Positions 10,087 to 18,308 are shown, counted from the first letter of the stretch. The stretch is DNA of 64,000 nucleotides from VGBK01 sp964354255 (GCA_964354255.1 CAYGYX010000003.1:1-64000); one strand, 5' to 3'. The notes: generated by a model not told the origin, from the sequence alone. Translations and numbers: made by a program.

Positions 10087-10812
10087 TTAGTCCCCGGCCG
10101 CCCCGCCCCTGACCGCCACCTCGTAGGCCACGATCGCCCCGGCCACGGCGGCGTTGAGGCTCTCGGCCCCACCCGGCATCGGGATCGTCACCGCCAGGTC
10201 GCAGGCCTCCACTACGGCATCGGGCAGCCCATGCGCCTCGTCGCCCACCAGCAGCGCCAGCGGGCCCGGCGGCAGCGCTGCCGGGGGGATCCCGTCGCGG
10301 GCCACCGTGGCCGCCAGGCGCCGACCGCCCCTTCGCAAGACATCCAGCGATTCCACCCGGACTGCCCCGGCCCGGAAGTGCCCTCCGGCGGCGGCCCGCA
10401 GCACCTTGGAGGCCCAGGGATCGGCCGTCCCCGGCCCGGCGGCGAAGCCGAACCCGAAGGCGGCGGCACAGCGGATGAGAGAGCCCACGTTGCCCGGGTC
10501 GCCCACCCCCCAGGCGACCAGCAGGTGCCCCCCTGCCGGCAGCACCGCCGGGGGGATCGTCATTACCGCCACCGGGCTCTGCGGGTGCTCGGTGGTGGCC
10601 AGGCGCCGCAATCCCCGCTCGTCCACCAGGATCAGTTCGGCGCCACAGGCGCGCGCCGCTTCGGCGGAAGGGGCATCGTCTGGAAGGGCGAAGACTTGCT
10701 CGACGCGGATGCCGGCCGCCACCGCCTCGCCCAGCAGCTTGGGACCCTCCAGAAGAGCGCGCCCACTTTCCGCCCGTCCCCGGGCTTCGTGCAGACGGAC
10801 GGCCTCCTGCAC
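10087..10812 (-). CDS. TrmH/SpoU-family RNA 2'-O-methyltransferase
   Basis: SAM-dependent SPOUT methyltransferase of 241 residues. The SpoU substrate-binding domain comes first (EGPKLLGEAVAAG), then the knotted SPOUT core with GDPGNVGSLIRCAAAFG, LLVGDEAHGLPD and IPMPGGAESLNAAVAG. Substrate (rRNA or tRNA position) cannot be told from the sequence; a TsnR/RlmB-like protein in this position after rplT is common in actinobacteria. The assigned GTG at 10812 is the first acceptable start, yet the frame upstream encodes PASPRNRR, which matches the usual family N-terminus, so the true protein may be longer. Confidence 0.88.
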   Translation of the reverse strand: MQEAVRLHEARGRAESGRALLEGPKLLGEAVAAGIRVEQVFALPDDAPSAEAARACGAELILVDERGLRRLATTEHPQSPVAVMTIPPAVLPAGGHLLVAWGVGDPGNVGSLIRCAAAFGFGFAAGPGTADPWASKVLRAAAGGHFRAGAVRVESLDVLRRGGRRLAATVARDGIPPAALPPGPLALLVGDEAHGLPDAVVEACDLAVTIPMPGGAESLNAAVAGAIVAYEVAVRGGAAGD

Positions 10813-10846
10813 CCGCCGATTGCGGGGAGAGGCCGGTAGGGCGACC

Positions 10847-11206
10847 TCAGCCGTCGGACTTCCTCGCGGTGCCGGCCACCAGTCGTCCGAAGGCCTCCGG
10901 GTCGCGCACCGCCATCTCGGCGAGCATTCGCCGGTCTACCTCGACCTCGGCGGCCTTCAGGTCGGCCATGAGCCGGGAGTAGGTCGTGCCGTGGGTGCGG
11001 GCGGCGGCGTTGATACGGGCAATCCAGAGGCGCCGGAACTCGCCCTTGCGCGCCCGCCGGTCGCGGTAGGCGTCCTGCATGGCACCCATCACCTGCTCGT
11101 GGGCGGTGCGCAGGCGGCGGCTGCGGGACCCCTTGTACCCCTGCGCCCTCTCCATGATCTTGCGGCGGCCCTTGCGGCTGTGGACGGAGCGCTTGACGCG
11201 TGCCAT
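10847..11206 (-). CDS. rplT: 50S ribosomal protein L20
   Basis: Ribosomal protein of 119 residues that is needed for early 50S assembly. The Arg/Lys-rich N-terminus (MARVKRSVHSRKGRRKIME) and the ARTHGTTYSRLMADLKAAEVEVDRRMLAEMA segment are diagnostic. In several bacteria L20 also represses its own infC-rpmI-rplT operon by binding the leader; the long structured leader upstream of infC would be the place for this here, which is inference. Confidence 0.97.
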   Translation of the reverse strand: MARVKRSVHSRKGRRKIMERAQGYKGSRSRRLRTAHEQVMGAMQDAYRDRRARKGEFRRLWIARINAAARTHGTTYSRLMADLKAAEVEVDRRMLAEMAVRDPEAFGRLVAGTARKSDG

Positions 11207-11212
11207 GGCGTA

Positions 11213-11413
11213 CTACCTCCCCAGCAGCCGGCCGACCCGGCGGCGCTCGGAACGGGACACATCCACCTCGCCCGACAAGCGGGTGAGGCGGCTGCTCCGC
11301 GGCTTCTTGCCTACCTTGAGGTGCTTGCCACCGGCCTGGCGGCGGCGGAGCCGGCCCGTGCCGGTCACCTTGATGCGCTTCGCCGTTGCCCGGCTGGTCT
11401 TCGTCTTCGGCAT
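11213..11413 (-). CDS. rpmI: 50S ribosomal protein L35
   Basis: Small basic ribosomal protein of 66 residues beginning MPKTKTSRATAKRIKVTG, the standard L35 N-terminus. It lies between infC (4 bases upstream) and rplT (6 bases downstream) in the conserved order infC-rpmI-rplT. Confidence 0.97.
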   Translation of the reverse strand: MPKTKTSRATAKRIKVTGTGRLRRRQAGGKHLKVGKKPRSSRLTRLSGEVDVSRSERRRVGRLLGR

Positions 11414-11417
11414 GTCC

Positions 11418-11984
11418 TCACTCCTCGGCAGCGGCGGGGCCGGGGACCGCCTCGGCCTCCCGGGTCCGGCGGGCCTTTCGGTCCGGCGCCAACTGCATGG
11501 TCATGTTGCGGCCCTCGAGTGCCGGCGGCACCTCGACGGCCCCCACTCCCTCGACGTCCTTGGCGAGCCGGCGCAGGATGCGCTCGCCGAGCTCGGGGTG
11601 GGTGATCTCCCTGCCCCGGAACATCAGCGTGACCTTGATCTTGTCCCCCTCTTCGAGGAACTCGACCACCCGGCGCTTCTTGACCTCGTAGTCGTGGTCG
11701 TCGATCTTCGGCCGGAACTTCACTTCCTTGATGATGGTCCGGGTCTGCTTCTTGCGGGCCTCACGCTGGCGGACCGACTGCTCGTACTTGTACTTGCCGT
11801 AGTCCATCAGCCGGCACACGGGCGGCTTGGCCTCCGGGGCCACCTCGACGAGGTCCAGGCCCAGTTGCGAGGAGAGCCACTGAGCCTCCTCCAGAGTGCG
11901 GACCCCGATCTGCGAACCGTCGGGGGCCACCAGCCTCACCTCGCGCGCTCGTATGCGCTCGTTGACGCGCAGTTCCTGTGCTAT
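11418..11984 (-). CDS. infC: translation initiation factor IF-3, with ATA start codon
   Basis: IF-3 (188 residues) keeps ribosomal subunits apart and proofreads start-codon choice. The N-terminal domain includes LRVNERIRAREVRLV and the C-terminal domain KKRRVVEFLEEGDKIKVTLMFRGREITHPELG, followed by a short charged tail. No ATG, GTG or TTG lies at the expected start. Instead AGGAGG (11989-11994) is followed after 4 bases by ATA (11982-11984), then GCACAGGAACTG (AQEL). IF-3 genes commonly use rare start codons (ATT in E. coli) because IF-3 discriminates against them, which gives autoregulation. The frame extends upstream to 12137 but through a terminator hairpin, so that extension is not coding. 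Confidence 0.93.
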   Translation of the reverse strand: MAQELRVNERIRAREVRLVAPDGSQIGVRTLEEAQWLSSQLGLDLVEVAPEAKPPVCRLMDYGKYKYEQSVRQREARKKQTRTIIKEVKFRPKIDDHDYEVKKRRVVEFLEEGDKIKVTLMFRGREITHPELGERILRRLAKDVEGVGAVEVPPALEGRNMTMQLAPDRKARRTREAEAVPGPAAAEE

Positions 11985-12007
11985 CGCTCCTCCTGTGGTC
12001 AAACAAA

Positions 12008-12029
12008 AGACGGCAGGCGGCTGCCGTCT
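12008..12029 (-). terminator. intrinsic attenuator in the infC leader
   Basis: AGACGGCAG (12008-12016) and CTGCCGTCT (12021-12029) form a perfect 9-bp stem with a 4-base loop. On the minus strand it is followed by TTTGTTTG, a U-rich tract. It sits 14 bases upstream of the infC Shine-Dalgarno sequence. Because no promoter can fit between it and infC, transcripts must read through it, so it acts as an attenuator rather than only as the end of the RTX gene 165 bases upstream. Confidence 0.75.
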
Positions 12030-12109
12030 CCGGTACGGAAACCACGGCGCACCCGCAGGTGGCCGGGTGGGAAGCAGCGCCTCCACTTGCTGTCTCGGTT
12101 GTCGCCGGG

Positions 12110-12137
12110 AGTATACGGGCCGAGCCAGGGCGCGCAA
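12110..12137 (-). promoter_or_regulatory. infC operon promoter
   Basis: On the minus strand TTGCGC (12132-12137) and TATACT (12110-12115) are separated by 16 bases. The -10 matches the consensus in 5 of 6 positions, the -35 in only 3. The start would fall near 12103, giving a leader of about 118 bases that includes the attenuator. Confidence 0.55.
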
Positions 12138-12194
12138 GCCACCAGGAGGTCAACGCCGACGGGCTCCCCGGTGATTCCTGCCGACAACCGATCG

Positions 12195-13382
12195 CTAGTG
12201 CCCCGACGCCCCCCAACCGACGGTGGCAAAGCAGGTGGGCCCCCACGAATACAGGGTCGCTTCCATGTCGGCGCGTTCCCCCGGGGCGAGCCCGTCGGGG
12301 TAGCGGAAGTCGAAGTCGGTCCCCGCGTTGATCAGGCGCCCCGCGGAGTCGTAGAGCACCACCCACCAGTTGATGTCGGTGATCTCCCCGGCCAGGGTGT
12401 TCACGGCCACCCCATCCGCCTCGACTCCTCCGCTGGCCTCGCGGGTGATCGAGACCAGGCCGCTGCCGATGATGACATCGTCGTAGGAACCGGGAGAGCC
12501 GGCGGTGGCATCGATGATGAGCTCCCAGGAAGCCCAGCCATAGGGGAAGCGGGGGGTCTCCCCCTGTGTGTAGATCATGGACGGAACCGTCTCGGTGAGC
12601 ACGGTCCTCTGCCCCGGGGCGAGAACGTCGGCCTCGAAGTAGGCGAATCGGGTGCCGATCCTGGTGCCGCTGCCGTTATAGATCGCGATCTCGGCCGTGC
12701 CGAGGTCGAGGTAGCTCCCGGTGTTGTTGCGCACCTCGGCCCGGAAATCGAGGTAGTCGTAGTCGCACACCCCGGGCGAGACGCACAGGCCGAACGAGGA
12801 ATGGTGGGTGAACGCGTTGCTGCCGACGACTGCCACGTTGGTGGCAGTCACCGTTGCCGGCAGCCGCGCCGGGTTGCTGCAACCCGTCGGGGGGACCACC
12901 TCGCACCCACTGCTAGTTTCGGCCACGCAGGTGTCGGTGCCGATGCCCCCGGCGGCGTTGTCGGTGCCCGGCCCGCCGTTCAGGCTGTCGTTGCCCCCCT
13001 GGCCCTGCAGGGTGTCGTTGCCCTCACCGCCCAGGGCCTTGTCGGCACCCGGGCCTCCCAGCACCCGATCGCTCCCGGAGTCGCCGTTGAGGTTGTCGTT
13101 GCCGGCGCCACCGTTGATGACGTCGTCGCCGTCCCCACCACAGATGCGGTCGGCACCGCCCAGCCCGTCGATGGTGTCGTTGCCGCCCAGGCCGACGATC
13201 ACGTCCGCCCCGGCGGTCCCGCTGAGGGGGTCGTCTCCGGCCGTGCCGGTAACCGTTGGGGCCTTGCCGAAGCAGTTGGTGGCCGACGATGCCGCCCCCC
13301 CGATCATCAGGAGTGAGAACAGGAGCAGCCAGCCGAAGACGGCGACCGGCACCCGCCGATGCCGCAGAGGGATCCGGGACAT
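12195..13382 (-). CDS. secreted RTX-repeat (calcium-binding) protein
   Basis: Extracellular protein of 395 residues with unknown role. A basic N-terminus and hydrophobic stretch (about 12-32, FGWLLLFSLLMIGGAASSA) form a Sec signal. Residues about 40-140 contain a run of GGxGxDxhx nonapeptide repeats (for example GGDGDDVIN, GGAGNDNLN), the calcium-binding beta-roll of RTX proteins. The C-terminal 230 residues resemble extracellular FxLYD-like beta domains (RAEVRNNTGSYLDLGTAEI and a second copy near ITDINWWVVLYDSAGRL). The ATG at 13382 has AGGAAGG 7 bases upstream. No type I secretion genes are nearby. Confidence 0.8.
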   Translation of the reverse strand: MSRIPLRHRRVPVAVFGWLLLFSLLMIGGAASSATNCFGKAPTVTGTAGDDPLSGTAGADVIVGLGGNDTIDGLGGADRICGGDGDDVINGGAGNDNLNGDSGSDRVLGGPGADKALGGEGNDTLQGQGGNDSLNGGPGTDNAAGGIGTDTCVAETSSGCEVVPPTGCSNPARLPATVTATNVAVVGSNAFTHHSSFGLCVSPGVCDYDYLDFRAEVRNNTGSYLDLGTAEIAIYNGSGTRIGTRFAYFEADVLAPGQRTVLTETVPSMIYTQGETPRFPYGWASWELIIDATAGSPGSYDDVIIGSGLVSITREASGGVEADGVAVNTLAGEITDINWWVVLYDSAGRLINAGTDFDFRYPDGLAPGERADMEATLYSWGPTCFATVGWGASGH

Positions 13383-13592
13383 GTCGGGCCTTCCTGTAAG
13401 GGCCGCGGCGGCCGGGCAGACCACCGGGTGCCCGCACCCCTATCTTCCGGCCCCCGCGCCAACTTCGGGGTTTCCTGAGCCAAGCCTACGCCCCTGCCTG
13501 GGCTGGAGCCAAAGCCTGCCACCCCTCCGCCATCTTCACCCACCCAGGCCCCACCGCGGCCCCGCCGGGAACCGCAGGACCCTCCGTAACGG

Positions 13593-13621
13593 GAGCGGAG
13601 GGGCGCGATGCCCCTCCGCTC
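13593..13621 (-). terminator. terminator-like hairpin after the NTF2-like gene
   Basis: GAGCGGAGGGGC (13593-13604) pairs perfectly with GCCCCTCCGCTC (13610-13621) around a 5-base loop, starting 18 bases after the stop of the NTF2-like gene. There is no U-tract, as is common for actinobacterial terminators. The rest of 13383-13639 holds no recognisable gene. Confidence 0.55.
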
Positions 13622-13639
13622 ATCCCGATGCCGAAGGAC

Positions 13640-14065
13640 CTACGGGTTGAACTTGAGCTCGGCTCCATCGAAGGTGCTGACCATCGACACCAGCAAACCG
13701 TCGTCGGTGATGTAGGCGTCGGCCCCGCCATAGGGTTCGGCCAGGAAGTCGGCGTTCGCCTCCCAGGTAACCGCCAGGGTCCCGCCGGTGACGGTCCGGC
13801 TCACCTCGGTGAAGGTGATGCCGCACAGGCCGCCCTGGTCGTGGGGGAGCACGAACCCGGCGAAGGTCGCATTGGCCTCCTCACGGCCGCTGACCACGAC
13901 GCCGCCAGGCATGCGCAACGTGTACTGATCCGGGTACTGCGCCATCAGCCGGCCCCAGTCGCAGCCGTTGAGCGCAGCCATATGCTCGGCGAGCACCTCA
14001 TCCGCCGTGTCGAAGCGGGTCAGCGCGTCCGAAACATCCCCGGTGTTCGGGTTGGTCACCGCCGA
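13640..14065 (-). CDS. NTF2-like (SnoaL-type) domain protein, 5' end lost in gap
   Basis: The C-terminal 141 residues of a small alpha+beta protein are visible. The pattern HMAALNGCDWGRLMAQYPDQYTLRMPGG, then REEANATFAGFV and a C-terminal run of beta strands (GGTLAVTWEANADFLAE, GADAYITDDGLLVSMVSTFDG) fits the NTF2-like/SnoaL superfamily, whose members range from isomerases to binding proteins. The start codon lies in the N gap. It could be secreted, since the context is a secreted RTX gene, but the N-terminus is not available. Confidence 0.6.
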   Translation of the reverse strand, partial: SAVTNPNTGDVSDALTRFDTADEVLAEHMAALNGCDWGRLMAQYPDQYTLRMPGGVVVSGREEANATFAGFVLPHDQGGLCGITFTEVSRTVTGGTLAVTWEANADFLAEPYGGADAYITDDGLLVSMVSTFDGAELKFNP

Positions 14066-14165
14066 NNNNNNNNNNNNNNNNNNNNNNNNNNNNNNNNNNN
14101 NNNNNNNNNNNNNNNNNNNNNNNNNNNNNNNNNNNNNNNNNNNNNNNNNNNNNNNNNNNNNNNNN
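14066..14165. other. assembly gap (100 N)
   Basis: A run of exactly 100 N, a conventional scaffold gap of unknown size. The flanks show no shared sequence, so real bases are missing, including the start of the NTF2-like gene. Confidence 0.99.
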
Positions 14166-14198
14166 TGCCTGCCGGAGAGCCCCCGTGAGCGGAACGGC

Positions 14199-14933
14199 CT
14201 ACCCCTCCGCCACCTCCACCCACCCCTGCCCCACCGCCGCCGGGAACAGGGTGCGCTGGAACCCGGGCCGCTCGAAGCGAGCCAGGCCGGGCCACGCCAG
14301 GGAGTCCATGAACACCCACGAGCGCCGGTGGATGGCACTCGGCCCCAACCACTGGAGAGCCGCCCGGTGGCGGGGGCCCGGGTAGCCCTTGTTCGACTCG
14401 AACCAGTAGGCCGGGTAGTGCTCCGCCTCGGCGCGCATCAGGCGGTCCCGGGTGACCTTGGCCAGGATGGAGGCGGCGGCAATCGACAGGCAGGAGGCGT
14501 CACCGCCGGCAACGCCGCGGGCCCCGCCCACGAAATCCCAGGTGCCATCGACCAGCACCGCATCGGGTCTCAGGCCCAGTGCCTCCAGGGCACGCCGGGC
14601 GGCCAGCCGCTGCGCCTCCGACATGCCCAGGCGGTCGCATTCCTCGGGCCAGGCGTGCCCCACCGCCCAAGCGCGGCACCACCCGGCTACCCGGACGAAC
14701 AACCTCTCACGCTCGTCCTCGGTGAGCATCTTGGAGTCGCGCACCTTGTAGACGCGGCGATCCGCCGGCAGCACCGCCGCCCCCACGCTCAGCGGACCTG
14801 CCCAGGCGCCCCGGCCGACCTCGTCCATGCCCACCACCACCCCGGCCCCCGCCTCCCACAGTCCGCGCTCGAGTCCCAGGGTGGGCACCTTGCGCTTGAG
14901 GGCTTCCCGCAGAGGCGGCACCGTGGCGGCCAC
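14199..14933 (-). CDS. rnhB: ribonuclease HII
   Basis: Cleaves RNA in RNA-DNA hybrids and removes misincorporated ribonucleotides. In 244 residues the family signature GMDEVGRGAWAGPL carries the first Asp and Glu, followed by VLVDGTWD and AAASILAKVTRDRLM with the remaining acidic residues, and the ESNKGYPGPRHRAAL segment. It starts with GTG 6 bases after ribH ends, so it is probably the last gene of the riboflavin operon. A C-terminal tail of about 30 residues follows the core. Confidence 0.93.
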   Translation of the reverse strand: MAATVPPLREALKRKVPTLGLERGLWEAGAGVVVGMDEVGRGAWAGPLSVGAAVLPADRRVYKVRDSKMLTEDERERLFVRVAGWCRAWAVGHAWPEECDRLGMSEAQRLAARRALEALGLRPDAVLVDGTWDFVGGARGVAGGDASCLSIAAASILAKVTRDRLMRAEAEHYPAYWFESNKGYPGPRHRAALQWLGPSAIHRRSWVFMDSLAWPGLARFERPGFQRTLFPAAVGQGWVEVAEG

Positions 14934-14939
14934 GGGTGC

Positions 14940-15410
14940 CTAGCCGTCCGACGGACGCGACAGGCGCCGCAGCGCGTCGGCGGTGCGCACCGCCGCCAGG
15001 GCCGCCTCCGCCCCCTTGTTGCCCGGGCCGGGACGGCTCCGCTCCCGGGCCTGCTCCACCCGGCGGGTGGTCAGCACCCCCAGCCCCACCGGCACCCCCG
15101 TCTCCACGGCTACCTGGCGCAGCCCGGCGATGGCCTGGGTGGCGACGTGCTCGTAGTGGTCGGTCTCCCCTTTGATGACCGCCCCCAGGGCCACCACGCA
15201 GTCGTGGCCGCTCTGCGCCAGGGCCCGGGCCACCACCGGCAGCTCGAAGGACCCCGGCACCCGGACCACCGTCGGGTCGGCGGCACCGGCGGCGGCCAGC
15301 GCCTCCAGGGCCCCCTGCAGCAGCCCGGCGGTGACAACCTCGTTGAAGGTCGAGACCACCACTCCCACTCTCAGGCCGCGGGCGTTGGCGGCCCCTTCGA
15401 TCTCAGGCAT
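14940..15410 (-). CDS. ribH: 6,7-dimethyl-8-ribityllumazine synthase
   Basis: Condenses the RibA-derived pyrimidine with dihydroxybutanone phosphate to give lumazine, the penultimate riboflavin step. The 156 residues show VVSTFNEVVTAGLLQGA, VPGSFELPVVARAL and GAVIKGETDHYEHVA with the catalytic His. It overlaps the end of ribBA by 8 bases. Confidence 0.96.
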   Translation of the reverse strand: MPEIEGAANARGLRVGVVVSTFNEVVTAGLLQGALEALAAAGAADPTVVRVPGSFELPVVARALAQSGHDCVVALGAVIKGETDHYEHVATQAIAGLRQVAVETGVPVGLGVLTTRRVEQARERSRPGPGNKGAEAALAAVRTADALRRLSRPSDG

Positions 15411-16623
15411 CTAGCTCGTCTCCCAGTTCGATCAGGTGGCCCAACTTCTCCACCTTGGTCTCCAGATAGTGGCGGTTCTCGGCGGTCGGCCTGGTCTGCA
15501 GCGGCACTCGCTCGGTGATGCTCAAACCGTAGCCTTCCAGGCCGGCCCGCTTCGCCGGGTTATTGGTCAGCAGGCGCATGCTGGTGACGCCCAGGTCCGC
15601 CAGGATCTGCGCCCCGATGCCGTAATCGCGGGAGTCCACCGGCAGGCCCAGGTCGACGTTGGCCTCCACCGTGTCCCGCCCGTTCTCCTGGAGGGCATAG
15701 GCGGCCAGCTTGTGCAGCAGGCCGATGCCCCGTCCCTCGTGGCCCCGCAGGTAGAGCACCACCCCGCACCCCTCCTCCGCCACCCGCTGCAGGGCCTGGC
15801 GCAGCTGGAACCCGCAGTCGCAGCGGCGGCTGCCGAAGACGTCGCCGGTGAGGCACTCCGAGTGCACCCGCACCAGGATGTCGGGATGCCCGGCCGCCTC
15901 GCCCCGCACCAGGGCGATGTGGTGCGCCCCGTCGAGCAGCGACTCGAACCCCACCGCCCGGAAGGTCCCGAATTCGGTGGGGATGGAGGCCTCGGCCACC
16001 CGCCGCACCAGCTTCTCCCGGCGGCGGCGATGGGCGATGAGGTCGGCGATGCTGATCAGGTGGATCCGGTGCTCGTCGCAGAACCGCCGCAGCTCGGGCA
16101 GGCGCGCCATGGTCCCGTCGTCGTTGACCAGCTCGCAGAGGGCCCCCGCCGGGTAGACGCCGGCCAGGCGGGCCAGGTCGACGGCGGCCTCGGTGTGCCC
16201 GGCCCGCTTCAGCACCCCGCCCTCCCGGTAGCGCAGCGGGAAGATATGGCCGGGCCGGGCCAGGTCGGCAGGCTGGGTGCGCGGGTCGACGACCGCCCGG
16301 ATGGTGGCCGCCCGGTCGGCGGCGGAGATCCCGGTGGTGGTGCCGTGGGTGTAGTCGATCGAGATGGTGAAGGCGGTGCGGTGCGAATCGGTGTTCTCCG
16401 ACACCATCAGCGGCAGGCGCAGTTCGTCGAGCCGCTCCCCCGGCACCGACAGGCAGATCAGCCCGCTCGTGTGCCGGACCATGAAGGCCACCTGGGCGAC
16501 CGTCACCTTCTCGGCGGAGACGATGAGGTCGCCCTCGTTCTCCCGGTCGGCATCGTCGACCACGACCACGAACTCCCCGCGGCCGAAGGCTTCGATCGCC
16601 TCGGGAATGGTGGAGAAGGTCAC
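15403..16623 (-). CDS. ribBA: bifunctional DHBP synthase / GTP cyclohydrolase II
   Basis: Makes both riboflavin precursors from ribulose 5-phosphate and GTP. The N-terminal half is RibB (VVVVDDADRENEGDLI and RAGHTEAAVDLARLAG); the C-terminal half is RibA with the zinc-binding CLTGDVFGSRRCDC and the LYLRGHEGRGIGL motif. At 406 residues it is full length. The GTG start at 16623 overlaps the ribE stop (GTGA); the longer open frame upstream runs through ribE and is not coding. Confidence 0.96.
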   Translation of the reverse strand: MTFSTIPEAIEAFGRGEFVVVVDDADRENEGDLIVSAEKVTVAQVAFMVRHTSGLICLSVPGERLDELRLPLMVSENTDSHRTAFTISIDYTHGTTTGISAADRAATIRAVVDPRTQPADLARPGHIFPLRYREGGVLKRAGHTEAAVDLARLAGVYPAGALCELVNDDGTMARLPELRRFCDEHRIHLISIADLIAHRRRREKLVRRVAEASIPTEFGTFRAVGFESLLDGAHHIALVRGEAAGHPDILVRVHSECLTGDVFGSRRCDCGFQLRQALQRVAEEGCGVVLYLRGHEGRGIGLLHKLAAYALQENGRDTVEANVDLGLPVDSRDYGIGAQILADLGVTSMRLLTNNPAKRAGLEGYGLSITERVPLQTRPTAENRHYLETKVEKLGHLIELGDELDA

Positions 16624-17213
16624 TCCCCCACCCCCAGCAGCCGCTCCACGTACTTGGCGATCAAGTCGACCTCCAGGTTCACCGCGTCGCCGGGGCGCCG
16701 GGTGCCGAACAGGGTGACCTCCATGGTGTGGGGGATGAGCACCACCTCGCAGCCCCTGGCGTCCAACCCCGACACGGTGAGGCTCACCCCGTCCACCGCC
16801 ACCGACCCCTTCTCCGCCAGGTAGCGGCGCAGGCCGAGCGGCACGTCCATCCACACGCGCAAGGACGCCCCCTCGGGGCTGATCGACCGCACCGTGCCCA
16901 CCCCGTCGACGTGGCCCTGGACCAGGTGGCCGTCGAAGCGGCCGTCGGCCCGCATGGGCCGCTCCAGGTTGACGGCGCTGCCCGCCCGCAGGCTCCCCAG
17001 GTTGGAACGGGCCAGCGTCTCATCGACCGCCTCCACGGTGAAGCAGCACCCGGCGACCTCGACCGCGGTGAGGCACACCCCGTTCACCGCCACCGAGTCC
17101 CCTACCTCCAGGCCGGCCGCCAGGTCCCCCGCCTCGATGGTGAAGCGCCGCTTGCCCCCGGCGTCGGCGGCTTCGGCCACGGTGCCCATGCGCTCCACGA
17201 TGCCGGTGAACAT
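16620..17213 (-). CDS. ribE: riboflavin synthase alpha chain
   Basis: Dismutates two lumazine molecules to riboflavin. It begins MFTGIVERMG and has the two internally repeated lumazine-binding domains (VNGVCLTAV in the first, VDGVSLTVSGL in the second), 197 residues in all. It overlaps ribD by one base and ribBA by four. The symbol ribC is also used for this gene. Confidence 0.96.
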   Translation of the reverse strand: MFTGIVERMGTVAEAADAGGKRRFTIEAGDLAAGLEVGDSVAVNGVCLTAVEVAGCCFTVEAVDETLARSNLGSLRAGSAVNLERPMRADGRFDGHLVQGHVDGVGTVRSISPEGASLRVWMDVPLGLRRYLAEKGSVAVDGVSLTVSGLDARGCEVVLIPHTMEVTLFGTRRPGDAVNLEVDLIAKYVERLLGVGE

Positions 17214-18262
17214 CAACGATCCTCCAGAGTGAACTCGATGCGCACGTCGGGCCCGACGGGGGCCATGGACTCGATGCGGACCCATCGGGAATCGGCCAGG
17301 GTGGCGAAACCCCCTCGCAGGGCGGGCGTCCCCACTCCCCCACCCAGCTGCGCCCCTAGGTAGAAGACCCCCCGGTCCACGAGGCCCGCCTTCAGCAGCG
17401 ATCCGGCCAGGGTCGGCCCCCCTTCCACCAGCACATCCAGCAAGCCCCGCTCGCCCAGGGCAGCCAGGCCGGCGGCCAGGTCCACCCCGTCCGGACCGGG
17501 CACCACTACTACCTCCCCCGGGTATTCGGCCGGGCCCGCGACGAGTACCAGCGGCCGGCGTCCCCAGATGCGGGCCTGCGGCGGCAACGAGCGCCGACCG
17601 GCCACCACCACCGCTCGCGGCTGGCCCCCGGAGTACTCGGGGAGGCGTACGGTCAGCGCCGGGTCGTCGGCCAGCACCGTCCCCGCCCCCACCATGACCG
17701 CATCGGTCGCCGCCCGCAGGCGGTGTCCGTCGGCCCGGGCCTCCTCGGAGGTGATCCATTGCGAGGTGCCATCGGCGGCGGCCGCCCAACCGTCCAGGGT
17801 CAGGGCCATCTTCAGGGTCACCTGGGGGCGACCGGTGCGCCGGTGATGGAAGTACCCGGGGTCCAGCGCCTCCACCTCGGCCGCGGCAATGCCGGTGCGG
17901 ACCTCCATCCCGGCCGACCTCAGCCGGGCGATGCCCCGTCCCGCCACCCGGGGATCGGGATCCTCTACCCCGACCAAAACCCGGGCCACCCCGGAGGCGA
18001 GCACCGCCTCGGTGCAGGGCGGGGTGCGCCCGGTGTGGTCGCACGGCTCCAACGAGACGACCAGGGTCCCCCCGGCCGCCCGGTCACCGGCCTCCTCCAG
18101 GGCGAGCACCTCGGCATGAGGTGAGCCGGGACCGGTGTGGGCCCCCCGGCCCACCAGCCGGCCCTCCGCGTCGAGGACCAGCGCGCCCACTCGCGGGTTG
18201 GGATGGGGCCGGGTGGCGGCGGCAAGCGAGATCGCCTCCCGCATGAGCCGCCCTTCGTCCAT
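17213..18262 (-). CDS. ribD: bifunctional pyrimidine deaminase/reductase
   Basis: Deaminates and then reduces the ribosylamino-pyrimidine intermediate of riboflavin synthesis. The N-terminal deaminase has the zinc site HAEVLAL with PCDHTGRTPPC; the C-terminal reductase starts near PQVTLKMALTLDGWAA. With 349 residues it is full length. The ATG at 18262 has GGAGG about 7 bases upstream, inside the region controlled by the FMN riboswitch. It is the first gene of ribD-ribE-ribBA-ribH-rnhB. Confidence 0.95.
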   Translation of the reverse strand: MDEGRLMREAISLAAATRPHPNPRVGALVLDAEGRLVGRGAHTGPGSPHAEVLALEEAGDRAAGGTLVVSLEPCDHTGRTPPCTEAVLASGVARVLVGVEDPDPRVAGRGIARLRSAGMEVRTGIAAAEVEALDPGYFHHRRTGRPQVTLKMALTLDGWAAAADGTSQWITSEEARADGHRLRAATDAVMVGAGTVLADDPALTVRLPEYSGGQPRAVVVAGRRSLPPQARIWGRRPLVLVAGPAEYPGEVVVVPGPDGVDLAAGLAALGERGLLDVLVEGGPTLAGSLLKAGLVDRGVFYLGAQLGGGVGTPALRGGFATLADSRWVRIESMAPVGPDVRIEFTLEDR

Positions 18263-18308
18263 GCCAGCCTCCGCGTCCACGGGCGCGCGGCCGCGACGAG
18301 GCGGCGCG

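Noticed and set aside
11985..12137. infC extended to an upstream start at 12137
   Set aside because: The extension would cross the attenuator hairpin and the infC promoter, has no ribosome-binding site and is not part of IF-3.
12900..13250. DNA repeat array
   Set aside because: The periodicity of 27 bases is the coding sequence of RTX nonapeptides.
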